Position numbers and translations under genes: made by a program | Assembly (NCBI RefSeq): GCF_026409565.1 | Contig: NZ_CP112881.1 | Span: 3,231,501 to 3,295,500, forward strand | Direction: 5' to 3' | Origin: Sneathiella aquimaris | GTDB taxonomy: Bacteria; Pseudomonadota; Alphaproteobacteria; Sneathiellales; Sneathiellaceae | DNA length: 64,000 nt | Part shown: one piece after another, positions 8,259-17,160 of the stretch | Position numbering within the stretch: position 1 is the first letter of the stretch | Layout: every line of letters starts with the position of its first letter | Notes under the pieces: generated by a model | Told to the model about the DNA's origin: nothing | Seen by the model: only the letters and a program-made list of their open reading frames with translations | Databases searched by the model: none

Positions 8259-10392
8259 AATCACCGGGCTGTTCGTCTGCTTCCGGATCTGGAAGGGTAT
8301 TCGAGAAATGCTGCCATTTTTCGCGGCCCCCGCCATTTTCAAGAAAATTAATGAGTGCACTAATGGGTTTGCGATCGTATTTCTTGTCCGCTTCTTCCAA
8401 AAGAATGCTGACCGCTTTATTGAAATCAAACGCATCTCGGTAGGCTCTCGGGCTAACCATACCGACAAAAGCGTTTGCAACGGCAACAATCCGCGCCGCT
8501 TCATTGATAGCGGTCTCCTTTAACCCACGAGGATGGCCGGTGCCGTCCCAATGCTCCTGCAATTGACGGAGGGTTTCCGCAATAGGCAGATCAAATTTTA
8601 CATTTTCAAGTAAATCCGCACTGGAAACGAGGCTTTCTCTAATGATACGCAGCTCCTCTTCCGTCAATCGTTCCGTCTTGGTCAGAATTTTGGACGGCAC
8701 CAAAATCTTACCCAGGTTCATCAAATTACCGGAAATATCGACGGTTCGGATGACCCGTTCTGACGCTTTTAACTCTTCGGCAATCGCAACGGCTACTTCC
8801 GCGACCCAGACCGACTGATGAGCGGAATACGGATCCCGCTTATCAACAAAGGCCACCAATGCAGACACAAGACTGCGCAATACATTTTCCCGGCGCTCCC
8901 GCTCGGTCACGACTTCAGTTATGTCCTGAAATACCGCGAGCATGTTTTGCACATCATTTTGATCTGTTCTGAGCGGAATAATGTCAGACTTAACAATGCG
9001 ATCCCCGTGCTGTGGATCCGGCAAATTCATAACCGCAGACTGAACCGCGTTATCCTGCCGGGCAAAATGAAGCATATCCAAAAGTTTTTTGGATGACTCA
9101 GGGTTCATAACGCTGGATAGTTTCCGGCCCAGAATTTCATCTTGAAGCAATTCTACATTATCTGCTGCCAACTTATTGGCAAATGCATATCGGTCACCCT
9201 GATCAAACACGGCTATTGCTGTTGGTTGCTGATCCGTAACGACTTTCAAAAATTCAGTACGCTCACGAAGTTCTTCGGCAACCTTTTTGTATTTCTCCGC
9301 AAGTTCCGCCGCTCTCAGCGACGTGCCGTGTCGCCAAACGGCCACAACGGTTCCGGTAATTCCCAGGATCAACAACAGAAAAACCCCCAGCATCGCGTTC
9401 CGCCGCTCCCGCGTCTCGGAAAGAGCTTCGATTGTCGTAACACTCCGCACCAGAAACCACGGTGCCCCCGAAATGGCCCGACCGGTCACAAGGACTTCAT
9501 CTCCCAGATAGTTTGACTTAATTGCGAACAGACCCGGGTTCCGCGCCGCAAAGGCCGCTGCCAGCTTATCATCAGAGCTTACTCTGCGTTTGAGTGCAGG
9601 CGTTCCGTCCGCCAGCGGGGAGATATATTCGGTCAACGCTCCTCGTTCGCGGACGAGAAGGGTTTCCGCTGTTTTCTGAACTTCACCTGGCTGAAGAAGA
9701 AGGGGAAACAGGGACTTTCGGACCGTTCTAAGTCCAACGACAAATCCAATAACCTTGTTTGTATCCCCTTCTGACTGAACGGCAAAGATCGGATAAACAA
9801 ACCCCATTGTCGGCTCGCCATCCAGCCCCTCATACAAATCTATTACAGCGGGTCTCCCTCGATCTGCCTCAGCGATGGCTGCACGGATTGCCGGATTCAT
9901 CGGTGGCATATTTCCGCTGGAAACCAGAAGTGTTCCAGTCCGATCCGTCAGCGCAATCCCTGCCCGTCCCGGACGTGCGACATTGGCATTAATCTGTGGC
10001 TCCTCTGGCTCCCAAAACCCACTTATAACCGCATGATTGTTTAACAGGTTTATCAGATATCCAGCTTCAGGTACCTCTGTAACCTTAAGACCGTTTTCTT
10101 CCGTATCAAGAACCAGTTGAGTAAGATAAACCTGCAGGGACGCGTTCTCAGAAAGACTACTGATCGCTGATTTTTGTTCGGCCAACCACCCTTCAACCGC
10201 TGCCACACGGCTATCGGCGACAATACCCAACCGGATCTCCCAGTTTTGGATATCCCGATCATGCTGTTTTCCAACAAAGCTGATTGTACCCCAAACGCCC
10301 AGCGCAACCACGAGAGCAAGACTTATTGCACCCAACCATACCATCCGATAGGTCCGTTTGTTTTCATAAGTCTCTTCTTGAATGTCTGACAT
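8257..10392 (-). CDS. Membrane sensor with PAS and catalytically degenerate HD-GYP domain
   Basis: A 711-residue protein. It has a short cytoplasmic head, TM helix ~17-40, a large periplasmic sensor (~41-345, Cache-like by layout), a second TM (~350-370), a linker helix, a PAS domain (~390-505) and an HD-GYP-like domain (~520-690). HD-GYP enzymes hydrolyse c-di-GMP with an HD metal centre. Here the HD pair (usual LLHDIGK) reads NLMNLGK, with Met558-Asn559. The following metal His is Ser (RESLVSS), and the HH before WDG is LQ (LQEHWDGTGHP). All these metal ligands are gone, so phosphodiesterase activity is not expected and a c-di-GMP-binding or protein-interaction role is more likely. The ATG at 10392 has a GGGA site; the frame extends 23 codons further to a TTG. 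It is divergent from the LapG-family gene, 164 bases away. Confidence 0.8.
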   Translation of the reverse strand: MSDIQEETYENKRTYRMVWLGAISLALVVALGVWGTISFVGKQHDRDIQNWEIRLGIVADSRVAAVEGWLAEQKSAISSLSENASLQVYLTQLVLDTEENGLKVTEVPEAGYLINLLNNHAVISGFWEPEEPQINANVARPGRAGIALTDRTGTLLVSSGNMPPMNPAIRAAIAEADRGRPAVIDLYEGLDGEPTMGFVYPIFAVQSEGDTNKVIGFVVGLRTVRKSLFPLLLQPGEVQKTAETLLVRERGALTEYISPLADGTPALKRRVSSDDKLAAAFAARNPGLFAIKSNYLGDEVLVTGRAISGAPWFLVRSVTTIEALSETRERRNAMLGVFLLLILGITGTVVAVWRHGTSLRAAELAEKYKKVAEELRERTEFLKVVTDQQPTAIAVFDQGDRYAFANKLAADNVELLQDEILGRKLSSVMNPESSKKLLDMLHFARQDNAVQSAVMNLPDPQHGDRIVKSDIIPLRTDQNDVQNMLAVFQDITEVVTERERRENVLRSLVSALVAFVDKRDPYSAHQSVWVAEVAVAIAEELKASERVIRTVDISGNLMNLGKILVPSKILTKTERLTEEELRIIRESLVSSADLLENVKFDLPIAETLRQLQEHWDGTGHPRGLKETAINEAARIVAVANAFVGMVSPRAYRDAFDFNKAVSILLEEADKKYDRKPISALINFLENGGGREKWQHFSNTLPDPEADEQPGD

Positions 10393-10433
10393 ACAATTAT
10401 CCCGCGATTTTTCACAAAATATGCCTGCAATGA

Positions 10434-10450
10434 GTTTACGAAACGTAAAC
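10434..10450. promoter_or_regulatory. Perfect inverted repeat, candidate operator
   Basis: GTTTACG-AAA-CGTAAAC has 7-bp perfect arms. It lies between the divergent HD-GYP-like and LapG-like genes, 42 bases before the HD-GYP start. Its core TTTAC-N5-GTAAA resembles the TTTAC-N4-GTAAA palindrome at 13354-13367 in front of the ABC transporter operon. Confidence 0.45.
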
Positions 10451-10500
10451 CATACTGACAAAATGGCGAGATAACGAAAAATTCATCACACCATCCCCGT

Positions 10501-10524
10501 TATCGTTAATAATTTTTAACGATA
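10501..10524. promoter_or_regulatory. Perfect inverted repeat upstream of LapG-like gene
   Basis: TATCGTTAA and TTAACGATA are 9-bp perfect arms with a 6-base AT spacer, 32 bases before the LapG-like start codon. The size and symmetry suit a dimeric regulator overlapping the promoter. No T run follows in the reading direction that would make it a typical terminator. Confidence 0.45.
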
Positions 10525-10556
10525 TCATTGCGTATATTAGGTGATAACAAAGCAAA

Positions 10557-11225
10557 ATGAATAGATTTATTAGTAGGCTCATGAACAGATATACTAAATT
10601 GCCGAGGCGATTGCTGATGACCTGCACATTTGCGTGCAGTTTGATGATGGTACCTCACATACCATCTGCTCAGGCTGTTGGTATTTTCGGTTTTAAAGAA
10701 TATGCTCATGATGATCTGAAACCGTTTCCTAAATGGAAAAATGTTTTGGAAACTTATAAAGATACCCCGGGCGACTGCGATAATGGTCAGCTAAACGCCT
10801 GCGCTTATGCCAAATGGGAAGAACTTGTCGAAGGATTAAAGGGCAAGCCGAAAAAGTATCAGTTAGAGCGGGTTAATACCTATATCAACCTCCACAGATA
10901 TATCCTGGATCCTATCAACTGGGGCGTAAAAGACTATTGGGAAATACCCAAAGAATTTTTTGCCCGTTTTGGCGACTGTGAAGACTATGCCATCGTCAAA
11001 TATTTCACGCTGCGTTCCTTGGGCTGGAAAGCCGAAGACATGAAGATCGTGGTGCTTCAGGATCTGAACCTTAGAATAGCCCATGCGGTGTTAGCGGTTC
11101 AATTCGACAAAAAAGAAGTCGTGCTCGATAATCAGATCGGACTGGTTATTGATGCAAAAAGAATAAGGCATTACCGACCCATCTATTCGGTAAATGAACA
11201 AGGCTGGTGGCGTTATAAACCTTAA
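10557..11225 (+). CDS. LapG-family periplasmic transglutaminase-like cysteine protease
   Basis: A 222-residue BTLCP-family (LapG-type) protein. In described Lap systems LapG is a calcium-dependent periplasmic protease that cuts the N-terminus of a surface adhesin and releases it from the outer membrane. A signal peptide ends near residue 40 (PSAQA-VG). The triad is complete: Cys141 in FGDCEDYA, His176 in IAHAVL and Asp191 in VVLDNQ. The start may be Met9 rather than Met1. It is convergent with the TolC-family gene across a strong bidirectional terminator and divergent from the degenerate HD-GYP sensor, not from a LapD-type receptor. It is the active partner of the pseudo-protease at 17160. 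Confidence 0.88.
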   Translation: MNRFISRLMNRYTKLPRRLLMTCTFACSLMMVPHIPSAQAVGIFGFKEYAHDDLKPFPKWKNVLETYKDTPGDCDNGQLNACAYAKWEELVEGLKGKPKKYQLERVNTYINLHRYILDPINWGVKDYWEIPKEFFARFGDCEDYAIVKYFTLRSLGWKAEDMKIVVLQDLNLRIAHAVLAVQFDKKEVVLDNQIGLVIDAKRIRHYRPIYSVNEQGWWRYKP

Positions 11226-11250
11226 GGTCTGAGGACAAGCGTTTTGAATA

Positions 11251-11289
11251 AAAAAGGCCGCGTCTGGATGTTTCAGACGCGGCCTTTTT
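11251..11289. terminator. Strong bidirectional terminator
   Basis: A perfect 16-bp stem (AAAAAGGCCGCGTCTG and its complement) with a 7-base loop. It has a T run on the + strand and an A run in front that serves the - strand. It separates the convergent LapG-like and TolC-family genes. Confidence 0.9.
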
Positions 11290-11307
11290 AATGATATTCC
11301 TAAAAGA

Positions 11308-12651
11308 TTAGCTGTCGCCGTTTGGCAATGCATCTTCAAGAAGTGTAACACCCAGTGTGCTGTTCAAACGACCCATGGACGCCAGCAACCGGTATTTGGC
11401 AAATAGAACCGCATATTCGACAGTTGCCAAAGATGTTCTTGAGTTGAACAGTTCGTTATCCGAATCGAGCATATCAAGAAGATCTCGCTGTCCGATCTGG
11501 AATTCCTGACGGTATGTTGCAGCAACCTGACCGTTTGCAACAACCTGATCACTCAGAGCAGCTGCCCGAGCCTGTGATCGTGCAAGAGCACTCCAGCCCT
11601 GGCGAATTTCTTCTTCAACAAGACGCTCGAAACGCATCTGACGCTGTTTTGATTCTGAGTTACGTTCAACGGCTTCCCGTTGACGACCCAGATCAATACC
11701 ACCGCGATACAGGTTGTACCGAAGACGAACCATTGCAGTGAAGTCTTCGTTATGCCCTTCAACACCATCAAGATTGTTGTCAGCGGACGCATCAAGTTCA
11801 AGATTTACAGTAGGGTAGAAATTCGCTTCTGCAGCGGTAATTTCGGCAGTCGACGTCCGAACATCTGCTTTCGCAAAACGAATGTCTGGATTACTTTCCA
11901 TTGCGATTGCAATGATATCTTCCAGATTTTCGGGAAGGGCACCATCGTTAAATGTTGGCAATTCCAGATTTACAGGAGCTTCACCAACCAGGCGGCGGTA
12001 TGCGATTTCAGACGTATCGAGCTGACGCAGAGTTTCGACAAGAACAGCTTCCGCAGCGGAGACCCGCGCTTCAGTTTGTTGCGTGTCACCAACGCCGCTT
12101 TGTCCAGCTTCAACGCGGTCCTGAATTTCGCGAAGTGTCCGTTTGTGGATTTCGAGATTTTCTGTTGCCAGATTAACAACCTCTAGGTTCCGCAAAACAT
12201 CGAGATATGCCTGTACAACATCCAAGCCAATCGCTTCAGAGCGTTCGCGAACCCGATAAGCCGCGCCATCGATCCGATGTCCCTGACGTTCAACTTCCGC
12301 AGCACGCGCGCCACCGTCAAACAATGTCTGGGAAATTGACAGGCTGCTTTCTGTGCGGCCAAGCCACTCTTGGTTAATGGACGTTGTATTTGTCCATTCC
12401 TGTCCACCGCCAATGGCGATATCAACAGTTGGATAATAAAGGCCTTCAGCCTGCTTCAGCTCTTGTCCGATCGCCCGGCGGTTTGCAGCCGCTTCAGCGA
12501 TTTCCGGATAATTGCTTACTGTGGATTGCACGGCTTCGGCAAGCGTACCCGCCATAGCTGACGTTGAAAATAGCGCGCTACCAAAAATGGCTGCGACGAC
12601 CGCTTTCGAAATCACAGTCCGAGTTGTGCTCGTGACTTCCATTGATTTCAT
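11308..12651 (-). CDS. TolC-family outer membrane protein of type I secretion (LapE-like)
   Basis: A 447-residue outer-membrane efflux/secretion channel. The signal peptide ends at STSAMA-GTLAEAV. Two outer-membrane-efflux repeats follow with long coiled helices. Characteristic pieces are AVQSTVSNYPEIAEA near the N-terminus, LSISQTLFDGGARAAEVERQ, the mid-protein VEAGQSGVGDTQQTEARVSAAEA, and FQIGQRDLLDMLDSDNELFNS near the end, as in AggA/LapE proteins. It would form the trimeric exit duct for the ABC transporter and adaptor encoded divergently at 13521-17160. The ATG at 12651 follows a GGGAGAGGGG site; Met4 is also possible. Confidence 0.9.
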   Translation of the reverse strand: MKSMEVTSTTRTVISKAVVAAIFGSALFSTSAMAGTLAEAVQSTVSNYPEIAEAAANRRAIGQELKQAEGLYYPTVDIAIGGGQEWTNTTSINQEWLGRTESSLSISQTLFDGGARAAEVERQGHRIDGAAYRVRERSEAIGLDVVQAYLDVLRNLEVVNLATENLEIHKRTLREIQDRVEAGQSGVGDTQQTEARVSAAEAVLVETLRQLDTSEIAYRRLVGEAPVNLELPTFNDGALPENLEDIIAIAMESNPDIRFAKADVRTSTAEITAAEANFYPTVNLELDASADNNLDGVEGHNEDFTAMVRLRYNLYRGGIDLGRQREAVERNSESKQRQMRFERLVEEEIRQGWSALARSQARAAALSDQVVANGQVAATYRQEFQIGQRDLLDMLDSDNELFNSRTSLATVEYAVLFAKYRLLASMGRLNSTLGVTLLEDALPNGDS

Positions 12652-13306
12652 ACCCCTCTCCCAAATCTTGTTCAAATTCGTCAAACTCTAAATCGAGTAC
12701 CCCTACTACCAATAGTTGGCTGGGATACCCGTTTGTTCCAGTACTGTCAAACATGGAGATGAGCAGACTGGGTTTAAATTTGTCCTAATGTACTCAAAGC
12801 GCTTGCATACAAACAACTGCATTATGGCAGTATCCATAAATAATCCTCGAAAATTCGCCGTTTGTGTCTTATTTGCAACGAATATTTCGCTTCAGTAATG
12901 ATATATCCACACAAACCATGACGCGTGACAGAATCAATTCCACACAACATGGCATTCAGCGTCCTCGCTAACACGCTCCTGTCATTGCAAGAATCACGAT
13001 ATATCTTGCTCTTCTCCAACCTGTCACCTTCGAACGATGCTCTTTAAGAATCTTTTTGCTGTTTGGCATTGTTGCAGAGAGTCTTCACTGAACGCACTCT
13101 CAAATTTTATGGTTAACGGATATGTCTTATTTTATTGCGTCTTGTCCCAAAGTAACACCAACATGCAGGAAAATAAGGGTTTAATGGTGATGGGGAGGTC
13201 TCGATTTATTCGATTTTAATGGAAAAGAAGCGGGATTAAAGCGGGCATTAACAGCTTTTTCATCAAATAGCCGTTCAATGTCACGACATTAGGTAAAATT
13301 TTAGGC

Positions 13307-13339
13307 GTTGTTTTTCGACCATTTGACCGAAAAAGCAAC
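13307..13339. repeat. Inverted repeat in the secretion-operon upstream region
   Basis: GTTG-TTTTTCG and CGAAAAA-G-CAAC form an 11-bp stem with one bulged G and a 10-base loop, about 180 bases before the ABC transporter start. It could be an operator or a leader hairpin. Confidence 0.4.
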
Positions 13340-13353
13340 ATGGGGGATACCGC

Positions 13354-13367
13354 TTTACCGGGGTAAA
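13354..13367. promoter_or_regulatory. Palindrome TTTACC-GG-GGTAAA, candidate operator
   Basis: A perfect 14-base palindrome 153 bases upstream of the ABC transporter start. It shares the TTTAC...GTAAA core with the repeat at 10434-10450 but with a spacer one base shorter. A common regulator for both halves of the module is possible. Confidence 0.35.
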
Positions 13368-13520
13368 TCGGGAAGAAAACACATCTTTCGATACACGGTC
13401 AGGGCGTATTACTAGGATTTGCGAAAAGGGACAGGGGAAAAGGTATTTGATTCTTGATAATGGCTTTCAGCACATGTCACATCGATCAAATATCTGTTTC
13501 AACTTTGGAAACAGAAAACT

Positions 13521-15788
13521 ATGACAGATAACAGTTCGACATCCGGTTTTGCCGCAGGCACTAAAGAGCAGACCGTAAACCAACAAGAACCCGCAGCGAC
13601 AGAAGCCGCCGCAGGTTTAGAAACAGAAGATTGGGATATACGGCTATCTGATATTTCCAGGGCTGATTTGGATCCTCTATTAGGGTGTCTGGTTGCCCTA
13701 ACCAAGATTTTTGAAGATCCTCGAACCCCGGATGCCTTGATATATGGTCTTCCACTAGAGGAAAACCGGCTGACGCCTCAGCTGTTCATGCGTGCCGCTG
13801 GCCGGGTAGGCATCAGTGCCAGAATGACCAATCGTAAACTCAACAAGATCCCGTCGGTCGTTCTACCGTCGGTTTTGTTGCTAAAGGATCGCAGGGCCTG
13901 CATCCTGCTAGAAACAAACGGCAAGTCAGCAACTGTGGTTTTCCCGGAATCGGGAGAAGGATCACAAACCATTTCAATGGATGATCTCGACGCCCAATAT
14001 GCCGGATACGCGATTTTCCTGAGGCCGAAATTCAAATTCCGCGTGGAGCGGGACGAAACGCTATATGCCCGCAAAGGGTCATGGTTCTGGGGAACCATGT
14101 GGCAATTCTGGCCAACCTATCTTCAAGTGATGATCGCAGCAATGCTGATCAACAGCTTTGCCATTGCAAGCCCGCTTTTTATCATGAACGTTTATGATCG
14201 CGTGGTCCCGAACAAAGCGGTAGAAACACTTTGGGTCCTTGCCTTTGGTGTGATTACCGTTATCGGCTTTGACCTCGTGTTGAAATCCCTCAGGTCCTAT
14301 TTTGTCGATAACGCGGGGAAAAGGGCGGACGTTCTGTTGTCCAGCCGCATTTTCGAACAGGTTCTCAACATTCAGGTTAAAGCCCGCCCCGCCTCTGCTG
14401 GTGCCTTTGCAAACCATTTGCGTGAATTTGAAACCTTGCGGGATTTTTTCGCGTCTGCAACCGTAACTGCGTTGGTGGATTTACCGTTCCTTGGGATTTT
14501 CCTGTTCATCATCTACCTGATCGGTGGCCCGATTGTGATCGTTCCAGCCATTGCCATACCAGCCGTTATTCTGATCGGGTTGTTTCTACAGTGGCCCATG
14601 CGCCGGGCTGTCGCCCAGAATACCGAAGAAAGCTCCCAGAAACATGGCGTAATCATCGAAACCATTTCAGCATTGGATACGGTCAAGAGCCTGGGTGTTG
14701 AGGGGCATATGCAAAAAGAATGGGAACGCTTCGTCGGACAAACGGCGGAAACAAGCGTCAATTCCCGCTTCTTTGCGGGGCTGGGGATAAACCTGTCGGC
14801 CGCGGCGATGCAGTTGGTGACCGTCGCTGTTGTTATTTACGGCGTCACTGAAATGACCAAACCTGACTCGACCATGACTGTTGGTGCATTGATTGCATCC
14901 ACCATTCTTACGGGCCGAACAATGGCACCGCTCGGACAGATTGCCGCTCTGCTAACCCGCCTCAACCAGGCGATTGTTGCGCTAAAAGGCCTGAACCAGA
15001 TCATGAACCTGCCGGTGGAACGCTCCTCTGAAAAAAGACAGTTGAGCAGGCCACATATTTCCGGTGATGTCGAGTTCAAGGATGTCACTTTCAAATACCC
15101 TGGAACAGACCTGCCTGCGCTGTCGGACGTCTCGTTCAAGATCAAGGCTGGCGAAAAAGTAGCGATCATCGGTCCCGTCGGGTCAGGCAAGACAACGATT
15201 TCCCGCTTACTGATTAATCTTTACGAACCGGATGAGGGCGCCGTTCTGGTGGATGGAACAGACATTCGTCAGATTGATCCTTCTGATATTCGCAAGTCCA
15301 TTGGAAGTGTCATGCAGGATGTCACACTTTTCCACGGAACCGTTCGCCATAACATAACAATGGGACACCCTCAGGCGGATGACGAGATGATCCTCAATGC
15401 AGCCAAACTTGCTGGTGTCCATGACTTTATCAGTCGCCATCCGCATGGATATGACCTCCATGTGGGGGAAAAAGGTGCGACCCTGTCCGGCGGACAAAGA
15501 CAATCGCTGGGCATCGCACGTGCCTTGCTTCCCAATCCACCCGTCTTGATGTTCGATGAACCGACCAGCTCCATGGACTTGAACTCTGAACGCCGCTTCA
15601 TCAATCGATTGAAAGAGTATGCAGAAGACAAAACCCTGATTCTGGTAACTCATCGCACGTCACTATTTTCACTTGTCGATCGGATCATCGTTCTGGGCAA
15701 TGGCAAGGTTGTTGCCGATGGCCCTCGCGATGAAGTGCTGAAGGTTGGGCAACGCCCAGGCCGTAAACCTGCACAAAAAGCTAGCTGA
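13521..15788 (+). CDS. Type I secretion ABC transporter, LapB-like
   Basis: A 755-residue inner-membrane ABC exporter. The N-terminus (~45-180) is a C39-like domain (LDPLLGCLVALTK ... IPSVVLPSVLLLK) that binds substrate but is not expected to cut it. The membrane domain (~195-480) contains the ARPASAGAFANHLREFETLRDFF segment typical of LapB-type exporters. The ATPase has Walker A GPVGSGKTT, signature LSGGQRQ, Walker B VLMFDEPT and H-loop VTHR. It would energise export of a large RTX-type adhesin through the TolC-family porin. It heads an operon with the adaptor, the pseudo-LapG and the second HD-GYP-like gene. No adhesin gene is in the window. Confidence 0.92.
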   Translation: MTDNSSTSGFAAGTKEQTVNQQEPAATEAAAGLETEDWDIRLSDISRADLDPLLGCLVALTKIFEDPRTPDALIYGLPLEENRLTPQLFMRAAGRVGISARMTNRKLNKIPSVVLPSVLLLKDRRACILLETNGKSATVVFPESGEGSQTISMDDLDAQYAGYAIFLRPKFKFRVERDETLYARKGSWFWGTMWQFWPTYLQVMIAAMLINSFAIASPLFIMNVYDRVVPNKAVETLWVLAFGVITVIGFDLVLKSLRSYFVDNAGKRADVLLSSRIFEQVLNIQVKARPASAGAFANHLREFETLRDFFASATVTALVDLPFLGIFLFIIYLIGGPIVIVPAIAIPAVILIGLFLQWPMRRAVAQNTEESSQKHGVIIETISALDTVKSLGVEGHMQKEWERFVGQTAETSVNSRFFAGLGINLSAAAMQLVTVAVVIYGVTEMTKPDSTMTVGALIASTILTGRTMAPLGQIAALLTRLNQAIVALKGLNQIMNLPVERSSEKRQLSRPHISGDVEFKDVTFKYPGTDLPALSDVSFKIKAGEKVAIIGPVGSGKTTISRLLINLYEPDEGAVLVDGTDIRQIDPSDIRKSIGSVMQDVTLFHGTVRHNITMGHPQADDEMILNAAKLAGVHDFISRHPHGYDLHVGEKGATLSGGQRQSLGIARALLPNPPVLMFDEPTSSMDLNSERRFINRLKEYAEDKTLILVTHRTSLFSLVDRIIVLGNGKVVADGPRDEVLKVGQRPGRKPAQKAS

Positions 15789-15831
15789 ACCGAAGACAAA
15801 CTGAGTGAATGAAAGACAAATAGGCAAAAAA

Positions 15832-17160
15832 ATGTCCGACAAAATTCAATGGAGTGATACCGATTTTACCTCAGATGTTGTGTCAGCGAAGATGCAGGGC
15901 CCAAACCCTAAATCCTTTCTGCTTCTGTTTGGTGTAATCGCGTTTTTTGTAGCCGCTTATATTTGGGCGGATAATGCAATTCTGGACGAAGTGACCCGCG
16001 GTGATGGAAAGGTTATTCCATCAAGTCAGGTACAGGTTATTCAAAATCTTGAAGGTGGTATCCTGAAAGAACTGTTGGTACGAGAAGGCGAAGTTGTCGA
16101 GAAAGGACAAATCCTCCTACGGATCGATGATACTGGATTTGCCGCTCGGTTCGGTGAAATCGAATCCAATTATATGAATCTGATGGGGCGGGTAACCCGT
16201 CTGCGGGCTGAAGCCAACGGCACAGCACTTGAGTTCCCTCCGGAACTGCTGGCTGAAGCACCCGAAATCTCCGTTCGTGAACAAAATCTTTTCAATGCTC
16301 GTCAGGCTGAATTGCAATCTCAGATTTCTATTCTGCGCCAGCAGGCCCAACAGCGGAAGCAGGAGATTGCTGAAATCAATGGGAGGCTTGCACAGCTTCG
16401 CTCCAGCATAGCATTGGTCAATGAAGAACTGGCCATTACCGAGCCGCTGGCGGTAAAAGGAATTGTGCCAAAGGTGCAGCTTTTGCAGTTGAAACGACAG
16501 GTCAATGATCTGAAGGGCCAGATTTCGGCCTCGACATTAGCGCTCCCCAGAGCAAAAGGGGCCGTAAAGGAAGCCAATCAAAGGATTGAAGAGAAAATTC
16601 TGAACTTCAGAAGTCTTGCTTCTCAAGAGTTGAGTGTGGCGCGCGGTGAGTTTGAAGGCGTTCGCCAAACCATTCTGGCAGCCAAAGATCGGGTTACACG
16701 TACAGATGTCCGCTCCCCCTTGAAAGGGGAGGTCAAAGAGCTCAAAATCCAGACCGTCGGCGGGGTTGTTCGCCCCGGTCAGGATATTGTCGAGATTGTG
16801 CCTATTGAAGATAACCTGCTTGTGGAAGCCCGCATCAGACCTTCTGATATTGCGTTCCTACGCCCTGGTCAGAAAGCGACTGTCAAAATCACCGCCTATG
16901 ACTTTTCGATTTATGGAGGACTGCCCGCTGAACTTGAACGGATTAGTCCAGATACCATTGTTGACGAAAAATCAGGAGAGACCTTCTATAAAATCATCGT
17001 CCGCACTAAAGAAAATTCTTTGAAACGCGGCGAAGAAATATACCCTATCAAACCGGGTATGGTCGCAACCGTGGATACCCTGACAGGTCACAAATCAGTC
17101 TTGGATTACATTTTGAAACCAATTCTGAAAACCAAAAATACCGCGCTGAGAGAACGCTGA
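15832..17160 (+). CDS. HlyD-family type I secretion adaptor, LapC-like
   Basis: A 442-residue membrane-fusion protein linking the ABC transporter to the outer-membrane channel. It has one N-terminal TM helix (~22-42), a split lipoyl domain (VIQNLEGGILKELLVREGEVV and later VRSPLKGEVKELKIQTVGGVV), a long coiled coil (~90-280) and a beta-barrel domain. The ATG at 15832 is chosen because the conserved part starts just after it; a GTG 27 bases upstream is possible. Its stop overlaps the next start by one base (TGATG), showing translational coupling to the pseudo-LapG. Confidence 0.92.
   Translation: MSDKIQWSDTDFTSDVVSAKMQGPNPKSFLLLFGVIAFFVAAYIWADNAILDEVTRGDGKVIPSSQVQVIQNLEGGILKELLVREGEVVEKGQILLRIDDTGFAARFGEIESNYMNLMGRVTRLRAEANGTALEFPPELLAEAPEISVREQNLFNARQAELQSQISILRQQAQQRKQEIAEINGRLAQLRSSIALVNEELAITEPLAVKGIVPKVQLLQLKRQVNDLKGQISASTLALPRAKGAVKEANQRIEEKILNFRSLASQELSVARGEFEGVRQTILAAKDRVTRTDVRSPLKGEVKELKIQTVGGVVRPGQDIVEIVPIEDNLLVEARIRPSDIAFLRPGQKATVKITAYDFSIYGGLPAELERISPDTIVDEKSGETFYKIIVRTKENSLKRGEEIYPIKPGMVATVDTLTGHKSVLDYILKPILKTKNTALRER

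Larger units (their letters stand above)
12652..13520. other. 869-base regulatory intergenic region of the secretion module
   Basis: The gap between the divergent TolC-family and ABC transporter genes contains no convincing gene. Short frames of about 60 codons lack ribosome-binding sites and protein-like composition. It is AT-rich and holds two inverted repeats (13307-13339 and 13354-13367). Its length is large for a simple divergent promoter and suggests complex control or an undetected small RNA. Confidence 0.5.

Noticed and set aside
8078-8260. 60-codon frame in the gap after the LuxR-type gene
   Set aside because: Composition is Gly/Pro/Arg-rich and unlike the neighbours, there is no ribosome-binding site, and the stretch has strong self-pairing and a terminator; it is better explained as RNA structure or UTR.
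8257-10392. Annotation as an active c-di-GMP phosphodiesterase
   Set aside because: The HD pair and other metal ligands are replaced; only the HD-GYP scaffold remains.
13060-13080. Sigma-54-like promoter (TGGCATTGTTGCA)
   Set aside because: The GG-to-GC spacing is shorter than the required 10 bases.
12716-13219. Short frames on both strands (for example 12716-12898 and 13037-13219)
   Set aside because: No ribosome-binding sites, no recognisable domains, AT-rich composition; typical of chance frames in a regulatory gap.
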